32,704 nt of DNA from Seminavis robusta. Taxonomy: Eukaryota; Bacillariophyta; Bacillariophyceae; Naviculales; Naviculaceae. A program made the translations under genes and the position numbers. The notes under the pieces are model-generated. The model saw only the letters and a list, made by a program, of their open reading frames with translations. It did not search any database and was not told the DNA's origin. The DNA lies in assembly GCA_903772945.1 (NCBI GenBank), contig CAICTM010001267.1, forward strand, positions 1 through 32,704, written 5' to 3'. Shown one piece after another: positions 10,004 through 21,307 of the stretch. The number at the start of each line of letters is the position of its first letter. Position 1 is the first letter of the stretch.

Positions 10004-10938
10004 GGTTCGTAGAATCCGTGGTTTGTGTATCCAATAACCGCGCAGGATGTGGATGGGCGGCAAGTTTGTTTCCTGGGGGTTGCATTGGCGCCCGTGCGAA
10101 GCCTCTATTTCCCAAACGACGAGTCAAGTCCAGGAGCCGCAGGAAATGACATCGTGCATTACTCATTGCATTGTTTTTCACACAAGATTTTGAATGGTGG
10201 ACCTTGTGGCTGGTAGTTCAGTAGAAACCAGTTCAGAAAGAGCCAAGTTTTCAAGTTTTCAATTTCGAAAGAGCATGATTAATCTTTTCTTTAACACGCA
10301 TCTTCACAATAATAATTCCAAATGACCATTTGAGCAACCGTCTTTGCATACATCTTCATGCCATGGGATGACACTAATCTTTGGGGAGTGCAGGGCACAA
10401 AGGGCGTATTGCTTGCAATACCCAAGAAGGGCAGAATTTTAATCACCCAAATATCTGTGTTGCTATAAGGAAGCATTCGACCTTTTTCAGCGCTGCCATG
10501 TCCGGCTCTCTTCTGGCCCTCTTCTCTTGCATGGTCTGCCATGGTACTGTCCGGTTCGGAGCCTACAAGTGCGTTTTCCGTCATCGAGGGCCATGGTCGC
10601 TTTTGTGGAGACAGGATCGAGCGAGCAGCCTACCTATGAGTCACGAGTTTTCTTCGAGTCACCAAGCGTACTCGTTACTGACATCGAAAAAAAGAGAATG
10701 GGGACTGCGTTTTGACAGTTGACAATGGCGTTGATGTTACACTGCGGCTGCGTACTCTTCCTATTAGCTAGTAGTAGAATCAAGCGAAGCGGACAAGACG
10801 AGAGAAGGCACTTCAGGTTGACTTGGTAACTCCAGAAGGAACTACTGGCATTAGCTCCGACAAAATCGACTCGAGAGAGGAATTCTCTTTCACCACCACT
10901 TGCAAGCCTATTGGATCTTTTGATCTTTTTGGCTCACC
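10004..10938. other. Intergenic region between the cyclase and UPF2 genes, no gene recognised
   Basis: The two plus-strand genes are separated by 935 bp. Short open frames on both strands have no domain-like content. The region must contain the cyclase 3' UTR and the UPF2 promoter and leader. The near-repeat agttttcaagttttcaattt lies at ~10245-10264. No core promoter element is convincing. Confidence 0.55.
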
Positions 10939-13900
10939 ATGGCGGATGCACCACCGGCTGCAGCATCCGGTAGAGGAGGTGGAGGTCGAGGGAGAGGAAA
11001 GGGCCGTGGCAAAGGACGAGGAGGTCGTGGTGGACGAGGAAAAGGCAACAAAGAAAAAGCTGCCGAAGGCGACGGCAAGGCCAAGAATGACGCTACTACA
11101 GAACAGCCTCCAGCAGCCAAGCAGCAGCAACAGAAGGCCGGACGCGGGGAAGGAGGAGGAGGCCGAGAAGGCAACAAGAACCGACGCAGACGCAACAACA
11201 ACAACAAGGGTGGAAAAAGTGGAAATAAGGGCGGGGGAAAGAGCAACAATAAGGAGCAGACACCAGCAGAACCGGCGCCTCCTCCGTCCAAGTCGGAGGA
11301 AGAAAAGAAACGAGAAGAGGAGGAGAAGAGGCAGCAAGAAGAAGCCGAGGCTTTGAAAAAGCGCCAAGAAGAGGAACAAAAGGCTTTGGAAGCAGCAAGA
11401 GAAAAGAGACGAAAGGAACAGGAAGCCTTGGAACAGAGTGTCAAGGAAGCAATAGAGGCACTCAAGACACAAATCGAAGTGGTGGAAAACCACAAGGCCA
11501 ACCGAGCTCAGCTCCAAGCAGGCGCATTGGAGGACTTTCGAAAGAAATTTCAAAGCAACAAGAAATCTCTCAAGACGGATCTGAAAAAATGCACCGCCTT
11601 TGTCAAAAAGGTCAAGTCGGGATCCGCATGGGCCATGAAACCGGATGAAATCAATCGCGACGTTTCCACGTTGAACTTGTCTCGGTATGTGGACGAAGTG
11701 GTGGCAGCGTTACTAGATGCAAAACTAAAATTGGGAGACTTGCCGTCTGTGGTAGCCCTTTCGATGGAAATGCACTTGCGCTACGAAGAGTTCTTGTCCA
11801 ATCTTTTGCCGGGTCTCTGGTCTGTCATTAATGAAAAAGCCACTGAAGAGACTGCCAAGAATCGAAGGCTCTATGTGCGCTTGATAACTGACTTTGTTCT
11901 CAATGGACTCGTGACAGATACCAAACAATTATCAAAGCTAATTGCCGAGGCTACTGGAGGAAAAGATGGAAGCTACGCCGTCACCGATGCCAATCTCATT
12001 GTGGCGTTTGTCAAAGCCGCTGGGTACGAGATCTTCGGACAGCAACCCAAGTCCATTAGAGTGCACGTCACCCTGGTTCGAGAGGAAATCCAAAAGGCCA
12101 ACAAAGTCGCTTCCAGCGGTGAAGCCACCTCAGAAGAAGCAGGCGCAGTTGAGGACGGCCCCGTCGTATTGCCGGCTGAATTGGCAAGTAAGGGTCAAGA
12201 GGTAGTTGCCAAGCTAGAGAAGACAATGACTGATCTGGCTGTTCCAAATGGAACGTCTGATTTGCTTGCAAAACATTGCTTGGGAGCCTACCAAACACTG
12301 TCGTCCTCGTTGGTTACAACCCACGTGAAGCTACAAAAACTAGAAAAGCGATGCGAACAAGACCGTTTGCTTTCTGGGACCCTTCCTGAAGCTCGTGAGA
12401 AAGGACTAACGGATGCCAGGAAGTTGTTGGAGTCGCTACAGAAGAGCGTCGACACATTCTCAGATATATTGGACCAACCACTGCCACAACTAGAGCAAGA
12501 AGAAAATGATGGGGAAGCCGATGCTGGTGGTGGCGGATTGGAGCTCTGGACCAAAGGAGGCGGAGATGGAGAGGGCGGAGCCGACTTTGGGCCCTTCGAT
12601 GACGAAGAAACCAGGGCATTCTATTGTGACATCCCAGACTTGCTTACGACTGTTCCGCCTGGTCTTCTTGGGATATCCCCCGAAGAGATTGAACGCCGAA
12701 AAGCCGACAACTTGCAAAAGTATGGATCTGGCTTTGATGCGGGGGCTGGTGCTGTCGACGAGGAGGCCGAAGCGGCCACAGAAGAAGCCTTGGCAGAGGA
12801 CCAACTGTTGGATGATGAGGATGCAGCGGCGCCTGCTGATGGGGTGCAGGGAACAGATGATGCGGCAGGTGAGTTGGAACGGCTCTGGCTTCCTTCTTCT
12901 TTCATTACCACGACAATCGCTCACAAGTGTCTCATAAAACGAAGCGGAAGAAAACAAAGATACACCCCACTACAAACTCACTGTGTTGCTTGAACAAGAG
13001 TTGCCTGAGTGCAACAGACGAGAGCAAATTGATGAGATTGCTGAGAAGTTCTGTACGAACAATGGGTCGTCAAAGAATTCGCGGAAGCGCCTCTCTAAGA
13101 CTCTCTTTTTGGTCCCCAGAAGTCGTTTGGACCTTCTTCCTTACTACTCCCGCATGACTGCTATTCTCGACAGGGTCTGGCCTGATATTGCGCCTGTGTT
13201 AGTGAAAGATTTGGAGCAACAGTTTCACGGGCAGACACGTTACAAGAAGCAAAGCGTCGAAGCTCGATTCAAGACTGCCCGCTACATCGGGGAGCTCACC
13301 AAGTTTCGAGTTGCCCCTCCGATCGTGGCTCTCCGCTGTATTAAGCGGTGTTGTGATGATTTTTCCGGTGCCAACATCGATGTCTGTTGCTGTCTACTAG
13401 AATCTTGCGGGCGTTACCTACACCGAATCAAGCACACTAACGCTAGGCTGACGCAACTTTTGGATACCATATCTCGTCTCAGCAAAGCAGCGGTAAGTGG
13501 GCATTTGTCTGTTGTCCGGTGCGTTTTTTTGCTCGTTTGGTCTCACCCTGACCAATCGATATTCTCTGCAAATCTCCAGCACTTGGATGAACGGCACCAA
13601 TCTTTGATAAAGGCAGCCTTTTACACCGTGAAGCCTCCACTAAGCGGCCCACGCAAACAGGCTAAGGAATATACTCCCTTGGAGGCGTACCTACGACACC
13701 TGCTTTTGGATCGTTTGGAGCCGGATGCCAACAGCATCTCGTTTGTGTCGAAGCAAATTATTCGCTTCCCGTGGAATGACCCCACCAAGCAGTGCGGTCC
13801 ACTTGTCTGCAAAATCATTTTGAAGACTTGCCGCAAGGGACGCTACAAGGGAATCCAAGCGTTGGCGGCTGTAGCTGCCAATCTTAGACGCCATAGGCCT

Positions 13901-15773
13901 GAAGTCTCTGTTCGATTGATCGATGCTGTATTGGAGGAACTCCGTTGGGCCATTGAACACCCGAACTTTCGAGATCAGCAAAGGATAATCTCCTATGCTC
14001 GACTGCTGGGTGAACTCTTTTGCGTATCGCTGGTTTCAGGCCAGCTGATAATTCAACAACTTTACCTTTTCCTCAACATTGGCCATGAAATTCCGTCGGG
14101 CTTGAAGGAAGCCTCTGAGAAACATCGGGAAGCAATGTCCGCCGGTGCTTCCACTACTGAAGCCAGCAAACAGCAGGAACAACTTCCTGTGTACAATTCG
14201 GCCGGCGGTATGGTGACAGCAATCAACGAAGATGAGGAACTGGACGAGGCTCCGCTGGAGACTAAAGAAGAAGACATGCAGCCGCAGCAGCCCGTAGCTG
14301 TCTCGAAGCATTCGGAATTCGATCCTCGTGTCCCTTCGAACGAAGATACGCCGAATTCAGCATTCCGAGTAAAGCTTGTCTGCACCCTCTTGGAAGTTGT
14401 TGCAAAAAATCTTGTGACGAGGAGCAATATTCCAAAGTTGCAAGGCTTTATGGCTGCATTCCAGCGATATCTTTTCACCAAGACATCGTTGCCCGCTGGT
14501 AAGCACATAAACGCTGCTACCCTAACTTTTTGTTCTGTTGGATCATCTCACAGTCTCGATCTCATTGCTTTTGATGTCCTCAGAGGTTGAGTTTTCGTTA
14601 TTGGACACCTTTGATATCGTCGATTCCGCTTGGCGCAAGGCCACCAAAGACGGTGGGAAAGGCTCCAAGGGGAAGAAGGACTCGAGTGGTGATGCGGAGG
14701 CAAAAGAAGAAATTGGGTTTCCACGCTATGCTAATTGGCTTGAAGCACACAATGCTACTGTTGCGGCGGAAGAAGCTGACTACGTCGCAGAGGCAAGGAC
14801 GCGTGCTCGAATTGAAGCCTTGGCCGGCGAATCCACTGCTGAAAATCTTGGCGCCATTGAAGGAGATCTTCTCCACGAGGAGGAAGAGTCCCTAGGAGAC
14901 GACGACGACGATGAAGATGACGACTCTTCTGTGGAGGATCCGATGTCTTTGAGTGCGAAGGATAGTGTCAATGACGACATCGCTTTCGAGATGGAAAGCG
15001 GCGACGAAGAGGATGACGGAGAAGAGCACATGGAGCATTCCCATTACGACGAAACAACAGACGACGATTCAGAAGAGAGCAATGACTCCGATGGAGAGAC
15101 GGACGATGAGGAGCGGTCAGATGAAGAGGAATTTGATGAAGAGGCCTACCTTGCTCAAATGGAAGAAGAGGCGTTCGAAAGGGAGCTTCGTCGAGTGACA
15201 ATGGAAGCACTTGAGAAAGGAAAGGCTACTGCGAGAGCAGCTACGGGGGGTAAGGTTGCCGACACGATGATCTCGGGGAGTATTATGTTCAAAAAGAAAC
15301 CAGATGCAACGAAACCTGCGGATGCCGGTCCTACCTTGGCTCTTGGTGGTGGCGAAGGTATCACATTCCAGCTACTCACGAAGAAGGGGAACAAAGGAAA
15401 GGTTGAATCCAAAGAAATCATTGTTCCTACGGACACAAACCTTGCCAAGACAGCGACAAAGCAGGACGACGAAGCGGCTCGGGAACGAGACATGATCAAG
15501 GCACGTGTTCTCCAGTATGAGGCTGACAGTGCAGAAGCTCGTGGTGCTGGAGGCAACATTTACCTGGAACAAGAGAAGTTGCAAGTGATTCGCAATCGCC
15601 CCCTCTCAATGGAGGAAATCGATCGAAACTTTGGCACCTCCGGAGGCAATCTACGATCGAATCAGGGCCAAAGTGGCCAATTCAGGACAAGTCCCTCGTT
15701 GGGAGGCAGGGGTGGTGGACGAGGGGGACGCGGACGTGGACGAGGAAACGCCAGTGGAAGAGTCCTTTTCTAG
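10939..15773 (+). CDS. UPF2: UPF2, nonsense-mediated mRNA decay scaffold (4 exons)
   Basis: Exons are 10939-12868, 12945-13492, 13580-14498 and 14584-15773; they total 4587 nt, giving 1528 aa. The ATG has context tcaccATGg. The N-terminus is RG/RGG rich, then a long K/E/Q coiled-coil stretch (~115-190), then three MIF4G-type helical domains. The first includes LNLSRYVDEVVAALLDAKLK; the second begins near LLEQELPECNRREQIDEIAE; the third runs from PLEAYLRHLLLDRLEPDANS to about residue 1010 and includes IRFPWNDP. An Asp/Glu-rich stretch (~1228-1325) precedes a C-terminal region resembling the UPF1-binding segment (GITFQLLTKKGNKGKVESK), and the protein ends in a second RGG tract. In known systems UPF2 bridges UPF3/exon-junction complexes and UPF1 on prematurely terminating ribosomes. 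Joins restore the reading (for example AA-EENKDTPHYKL and A-HLDERHQSL). RGG tracts at both ends are unlike human UPF2. Confidence 0.9.
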
Positions 15774-16892
15774 AATCACTTCATATCAAAGCGCAGCACC
15801 TGGCCGACATGTCTGTAGGAGCAAAACAATTTCAAATATTTCATTGTAACTACTCTAACACCTTGGGATATGTTGATTGGCCTTGGTGTATGATCTCTTT
15901 TGTTCTCTTTTCTCCTGGGCCGTCTCTTTCTGTGCTAATCTAGTACACTTATAGTTCCCAACTTCCATGTACTACCGGTGCATGTAATCTTGTTGGCTGC
16001 GTTGCTACCAGTACGGTGCGTTTTCTGGGGTTTTGAATAGCCAGCCAGGAGCCACACATCTCGGCATGGGTGCTCGGCTTTTTTCCAAAGAAGACCAATA
16101 CCTGGTACTCTCTAGCTAGCTAGTTTGTCTCTTCGATTCGATTCATGGCAAGGCGTCCTTTTCGTTGATGCTTATCCAGGTTACGGTACCTTCCATGTTC
16201 TGCTCAAACGGACTGTCCTCATGAGTGGTTCTGATGCCGTGGTACAGTACTTGGTGCCACCGTGCCACCTGGGGCAGAGTTTTTTTTTCGATTTCTCTAT
16301 TAAATTTTTTTGGATGGCTTTAACAGTGACCGGAGGTTCTCTCAGGTACCATGTCCGCTATTAACGGTACCTGGTAGAGTACCAGTACATTAAACATGCG
16401 AGTACCAGATCATGTACCAGTCCATGTAAGAGTGCAGTACTAGTATGTGCCAGCGGCTTTCGACATTGAGCATTGAGGCATTGTGTGAGGCCACCAGGCC
16501 ATCTCATTTACTTAATGATGCCACCACCTCTTTAGATCACCTTTGTATTGCCTCCACACTCCACACACCACGCACGACGCCTCCCACACCTCGCACAGCT
16601 CCTCCCACAACATTCTCGGCTCCTCTTTCCTCTTTATCATCCGTCGAACCTCTCGTTCTTCCACCTTCGACCATCGACCATCAATATAGCCATAAAGCAA
16701 ACAACCCACACCCACCACCCACAGTACCGGTAGTAACTTCATCGTCGTAAAGTACGGGTAACAATTCAGTCAACGCTACCCGGTTGCTTTTGCAGTGTTA
16801 ATCGTTCACTTCGACGTCCACACCTCTGGCTGCACTGGCCACCGCTCATTTGGTTGGCCACAAACTACCAAATTGGCTATTAATAGTTCAAG
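15774..16892. other. Intergenic region, no gene recognised
   Basis: This 1.1-kb spacer follows the UPF2 stop and precedes the first DUF285 receptor gene. Short frames (for example at 16445-16750) are Pro/Thr/Ser biased from a C-rich, CACC-rich stretch and are not credible genes. GGTACC/TACCGGT-type motifs cluster at 15973-15979, ~16183, 16363-16440 and 16724-16732. A tagc run lies at ~16111-16123. Confidence 0.55.
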
Positions 16893-18842
16893 ATGACTAC
16901 TTCCAATACCGGTGAAGATGAGGAGATTGCTAGGCTGAACCAATATCTTGAACAGTTGATGAGATTCGATGTTGTCAAGGAAGGAACCGTGCAATCCGTT
17001 CCTGGAGTCCACAGTTTTGATGTGCCCGACAAAACAGATTGTGTTGAAAAATCCAAATATATCCACGTTGACAATAAGACAAAGGACTTTGAATTGGGCG
17101 ACAAATTGTCTGCTGTACAGCCCATCTCCCCTCCCAATGAATATTCACCTGCTCAAGTCTCAGAAGACCAAAGAATCAACACGTTGATTCCAACTACAAT
17201 CAACAGTGTATCAGGCAATCAGAGCCCAGAGAACAGTGACCACAGACCACTCAGACACCAAGGAAGCATTGATGAATTACGCAGCATCCAGCCTGCTCTC
17301 CTTCAAAGGAACCACAATGTTGACTTGACGTCCCAATCAGGAGCCGGTGCATATGCCATTTCAAACCCACTCTTTCGACCTCATGACACCACTGCGGAAT
17401 CCAGGCCCATAACTGATACACCACAGGACGTGGAAAATTCTCCTGCTCTAGTTCGGTTTGAAAACTCTGTGGACAGCTTGGTGGAGGCACATCTGGTCGA
17501 GGAAAGCCAGACTGAAATTGTCCATGCCGAAAAGATGCCAACCGCACCAACATGGATGAACCGAAGAAGCCGGCTCATGCTGTTAATCGCAGTACTGATA
17601 ATTGTAAGTCTTCTTGTAGTCCTTGGCATCACAATAAGGGGAGATGCAGAAGATGAACCAAGCAAGTTAGACACAGAAACTACTTCCAACATCCGAAATC
17701 AAGGCAATGAAAGCTCAATGGCAAGCAATGGCACTATCACAATCAGTGGGAGTGGGAGTGGGAGCACCAGCAAAAACAGAACTGAACGGTGTATCAGGAC
17801 TACAGAAGAACTCTACCAAACCATCACTAAATACTGGGAAGACACAAGCCCAAACTCAAGTGTATCGATTGTGTATGGCTGGCCGATGCGCAAGTGGTGT
17901 GGCATATCCAACATTACCATTTTTGATCATCTCTTCAAAGTGAGCCAACAGAGGATTGACTATGATTCCATCATGCCTGCTAACTTGACTGGCGAAGCTG
18001 TGATTACAGCTTCCAATATGGTAGAGGACATCGGGTCCTGGGACATGAGGAGTGCTCAAAGAATCGAGTCCATGTTTGAGGGGTTGCAGAATGTATCTGC
18101 TAGCTGGGGAATCCAGAAATGGGATACCAACAGTCTTGTCAGCATGAAAGGGGTCTTCAAGAATACGTCATGGACCCGTCCAATGCTAAACTTGAGCTCT
18201 TGGAACACCTCCAAGGTCCAAACCATGGCCCAATTGTTCCTGGATTCAAATGTCCAACTTCCAGGAATTGCACACTGGGATACTTCAAGACTACAAACCA
18301 TGTTCCGATTTGCAGATGGCAACCCATACTTCAATGAAGATTTGAGCAAATGGAACACTGGATCTGTCACAACAATGCAGAAGGCTTTCAGGCGCTGCAC
18401 TAGCTTTAACCAAGACTTGAGTGGCTGGAATACCAGGTCACTGGAGCAGCTGACCATGGCATTCTGGGGAGCTACAATTTTTCACAGCAACATTGGCCAA
18501 TGGGATGTTTCAAATGTTGGGACTCTCTATGGAACTTTCAAAGAATCCAACTTCAACAATGACATCACCACCTGGCATGTGGCTAAGGTCACTGACATGC
18601 AGCAGACATTCCAGCACAACAAAGCCTTTAATCAAGACATTTCAGCCTGGAATGTGTCACGGGTTACAGCTTTGAACTGGGCCTTTAATGGGGCGTCCTC
18701 ATTCTCTCAAGATTTATGTGCTTGGCGATTCAGCCTTCCAACAGGCATTCCAACCAAGAACATCTTTCAAGATAGTGGATGTCCAAATACTTCTGATCCT
18801 GTCAGCATTGAGGAAGGGCCATTCTGCTTCAACTGCAACTAA
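16893..18842 (+). CDS. Transmembrane DUF285 (BspA-like) receptor-type protein, copy 1
   Basis: This is a 649-residue intronless protein. There is no N-terminal signal peptide. About 225 polar residues are followed by a single TM helix at 228-248 (LMLLIAVLIIVSLLVVLGI), a Ser/Thr/Gly linker, then about ten DUF285 units of ~23-25 residues, each anchored by a W (IGSWDM, IQKWDT, LSSWNT, IAHWDT, LSKWNT, LSGWNT, IGQWDV, ITTWHV, ISAWNV, LCAWRF). It ends in a Cys-containing cap (SGCPNTS ... GPFCFNCN). Several N-x-S/T sites lie after the TM, so a type II layout with the repeats outside is inferred. DUF285 repeats form a leucine-rich-repeat-like solenoid; in bacteria BspA proteins mediate adhesion. Function here is unknown: adhesion, recognition or signalling are all possible. 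A close paralogue lies inverted at 22690-24648. Confidence 0.82.
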   Translation: MTTSNTGEDEEIARLNQYLEQLMRFDVVKEGTVQSVPGVHSFDVPDKTDCVEKSKYIHVDNKTKDFELGDKLSAVQPISPPNEYSPAQVSEDQRINTLIPTTINSVSGNQSPENSDHRPLRHQGSIDELRSIQPALLQRNHNVDLTSQSGAGAYAISNPLFRPHDTTAESRPITDTPQDVENSPALVRFENSVDSLVEAHLVEESQTEIVHAEKMPTAPTWMNRRSRLMLLIAVLIIVSLLVVLGITIRGDAEDEPSKLDTETTSNIRNQGNESSMASNGTITISGSGSGSTSKNRTERCIRTTEELYQTITKYWEDTSPNSSVSIVYGWPMRKWCGISNITIFDHLFKVSQQRIDYDSIMPANLTGEAVITASNMVEDIGSWDMRSAQRIESMFEGLQNVSASWGIQKWDTNSLVSMKGVFKNTSWTRPMLNLSSWNTSKVQTMAQLFLDSNVQLPGIAHWDTSRLQTMFRFADGNPYFNEDLSKWNTGSVTTMQKAFRRCTSFNQDLSGWNTRSLEQLTMAFWGATIFHSNIGQWDVSNVGTLYGTFKESNFNNDITTWHVAKVTDMQQTFQHNKAFNQDISAWNVSRVTALNWAFNGASSFSQDLCAWRFSLPTGIPTKNIFQDSGCPNTSDPVSIEEGPFCFNCN

Positions 18843-18957
18843 GAGAAGACATTTGGATTGTGATCTCTTGCTATAGGCAATCAGATCACACCTCCTGCCC
18901 TTTTGAACGAGACTAGCAGAATGCACTAGAAGCTGCCTATAGAGGCTTAGTATTGAA
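16893..18957 (+). repeat. Left arm of inverted segmental duplication
   Basis: The coding region and ~115 bp of 3' flank match the reverse complement of the right arm (22570-24648). Similarity is weak over the first ~300 bp, patchy to the TM region, and strong (by eye roughly 85-90% at protein level) across the repeat domain. It continues past the stop through a shared stretch containing gactagcagaatgcac, and ends near 18957. Confidence 0.85.
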
Positions 18958-19619
18958 CCTTGTTCTTCTGCTGTGGTAGAATATTACGTCATCATTCTCC
19001 TGGGAAGAGCTCTTCGATACGGTACCGGTACTCCAGCTGCTACAGGGAGTGCTCAAGGCTTCGAGTACTGTATAGCTTTTGAAGTAACTACGGCTTTGTG
19101 AGACTTCGAGAAATGCCTGTAACACTCACCAACCTGCACTGCCATAGTTCGTAGTACCAGGTAGCATAACTTGCTGAATGACTATAAAACCTCTGAATAT
19201 CCGAAATCTTTTGAGGTTACTATAGTAACACACCATGTGTTCACTCTTGTTGCATGCATGGGCATCGTGCCACTAGTAGGGCTGAGTCTCTTTCTTGAAT
19301 TCTCTCCTTCCAAACTGCCCATACCCATTACATACGACAACGATAACCTTGTTAGAGAGTGCAAGCTGATGGCTAAGCTCGGCTACTGTGCGGTATAGTA
19401 TTGTTGCCGGTGCACTCTCAATCCGCTCATGCACACAGATGCTATGAGCGTATTCAAAATATGTTGAATACATAATCTTATTGAGAATTATCAGTGAATA
19501 AGACGACCACCGATCCTATGCCACGCAAGCCAATGAAGTCGCTGTCCGGTCCTTTACGGTGTGTTCTTGTCTGCTTCAGGTTATAATATCATTGCAGTCT
19601 CCTTTTTGGCCGCAACAGC
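18958..19619. other. Intergenic region, no gene recognised
   Basis: This spacer lies between the duplicated arm and the 3' end of the lectin gene. It contains a GGTACCGGTA motif at 19021-19030 and short open frames without domain-like sequence. No RNA gene was recognised. Confidence 0.55.
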
Positions 19620-20579
19620 CTAACCATCAGTGCTCCAGTTGTTTCCGACGAGCTCACAATCTTTGAGAATGATTGGATCGACGTTGACATGGCTACTGTC
19701 ACCACGGAAGCCCACGCACAGGCCCGAGCCCACATGGATGATATCCACACCCTCGTAGTCAAAGTGTTGCAGAGGATTGGTTTCATCACAGGGGTACAAT
19801 CGTAAGGAAGTGCCCTCGGTTGGTGGACCCGATCCATTGCCTGCTTGCATGCACATGTTGAAATCCAAGGCCGTCCGAAAGAGATTGGTATCAACTTCCG
19901 ACTTCCAGTTGTGGTTGAGGTCGGGATGACCAAGGATCAACTTCTGCCCTGGTACAGGATCTTCATCTGCCACAACGAGACACCCCACAGGATCAGCGTC
20001 ATCGTTACAGAACCCGGTAGTACCATCGTCTGGGGTCTCAAACCAAAAGCGGAAGCGCGGCTTCTTCGCGCAGGCTCGAGCAATCATCGGAGCCCCCTCA
20101 CGGTGAATGGCTCCATGACTAGTGAGGCAAAAGGAGTTGTCTTCGCGCACGACAATCTTGTCACCTTCAAAATCAAACAGGTTCAGTGAAGTATCCTCAC
20201 CGCACGGGGTCACACGAACGCGAGAACTTCCATGTTCATAGAGATTGCTTCCGTAGATCCTCATACAAAGGGAAGAATCGACCTTGCTTATGAACTTGCC
20301 ATCATCGTGACGCCACAGCTGAGTTGCAGGGGAATCAGCAAAGTCACACACTCGGGATCGTACCAGGTCAAATCTCTGAGGATGTTCGTGCGAAGTAAAG
20401 CAAAATGCCGTTCCGTTGAGAAGCGACCACACAAAGCCGTATTCCTCATCATCATAGCGGTATTCCTCATCGTCATAAAGCTTGCGAGTAGTCTGCTCAG
20501 TACTCCAACCGGCTTGAATACCTGGAACTAAGAGAGCGCATAGCACAAGGAAAAGGGAGGTGGTATTTCCAAGACGCAT
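19620..20579 (-). CDS. Secreted ricin-B-type (beta-trefoil) lectin-like protein
   Basis: This 319-residue intronless frame begins MRLGNTTSLFLVLCALLVPG and ends the leader at IQA, a clear signal peptide. An acidic tandem DDEEYRY/DDEEYGF follows. The body contains repeated beta-trefoil units: Cys-bearing strands (FCFTSHEHP, LCMRIYGS, FCLTSHGA, MCMQAGNG, LCVGFRGD) alternating with Q-x-W-like turns (ATQLW, LNLFDFEG, FRFWFE, LQHFDYEG, NNWSTDG). Two trefoils of about 125 residues each fit the length (about 48-175 and 190-319). This fold usually binds galactose- or xylose-type sugars. No enzyme or toxin domain is attached, so it is best called an extracellular carbohydrate-binding protein. The ligand is unknown, and several Q-x-W motifs are degenerate. 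It lies between the two inverted DUF285 genes. Confidence 0.78.
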   Translation of the reverse strand: MRLGNTTSLFLVLCALLVPGIQAGWSTEQTTRKLYDDEEYRYDDEEYGFVWSLLNGTAFCFTSHEHPQRFDLVRSRVCDFADSPATQLWRHDDGKFISKVDSSLCMRIYGSNLYEHGSSRVRVTPCGEDTSLNLFDFEGDKIVVREDNSFCLTSHGAIHREGAPMIARACAKKPRFRFWFETPDDGTTGFCNDDADPVGCLVVADEDPVPGQKLILGHPDLNHNWKSEVDTNLFRTALDFNMCMQAGNGSGPPTEGTSLRLYPCDETNPLQHFDYEGVDIIHVGSGLCVGFRGDSSHVNVDPIILKDCELVGNNWSTDG

Positions 20580-21307
20580 CGTGGAACGGGGAGATTTTGA
20601 GATAATCTATCTAAGAAGAGAGAGCCTTTTGAGTGTGAAATCGATTTAGTCAAGCTTGATGATTTCGTTTTATGAGCAAAGGAACAAGGAAGCAGTTGTG
20701 GCTGAGGTCGTCGGGACGTGATTCATCCTGCGGAGTTGTCTGGGTTCTCATGTCCTCACGAATCGTTTCATGGTAATCAAGAGGCCTCGAGGGAGGGAAA
20801 TGCACTCCCACCTGAACTGCCTGAATTATAAGCGGTACCGGTAGATAGCTGTGAAGAAGAGTACGTGACCTATTACTGCACGATCAAGGCCTGGAGGACA
20901 AAGAGAGTAGCCATGTTTAATAATCGGAAGGTTCTGGATACAACTCTGAATACTCTAGGCTTCCGCCACGACCTCCTCATGGACCTCACACATTCATCCG
21001 CTTTTTGTCTCTCTACGAGCCCTTTGGAACGAGAAGCATGTGTATAGCTTGACTAGCGGTCGTACGAAGGCACTGAGCATTGTTCCAAAGCAGGAGGCGC
21101 TGCGGTTTTCACGATGCGAGAAGGTGGGAGAAAGGGTCCGAATCGCTATTGCTACACAGCTCTGCAAGCTTTACTAGAAGATCCAAAGATCCTCGAGATG
21201 GTCCAGCCGGTACCGTACGGGAGAAGTCCTTTACTAAGCTCGTCGAGAGAACGTCTGTCAAGGTTGAGAAGACCTGGAGATGACACCATGACAAACCCTA
21301 TACTATA
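20580..21307. other. Intergenic region, no gene recognised
   Basis: This is the upstream region of the lectin gene, 728 bp. A GGTACCGGTA motif lies at 20834-20843 and a ggtaccgtac at ~21210. Short frames have no recognisable domains. Confidence 0.5.

Noticed and set aside
10813..11553. Long minus-strand frames rich in L, F, S and C opposite UPF2 exon 1
   Set aside because: Mirror of the Lys/Glu/Gln-rich coiled coil and RGG tract on the plus strand.
16445..16750. 101-residue Pro/Thr-rich frame
   Set aside because: Composition follows a C-rich CACC-type stretch; likely the leader/promoter of the DUF285 gene.
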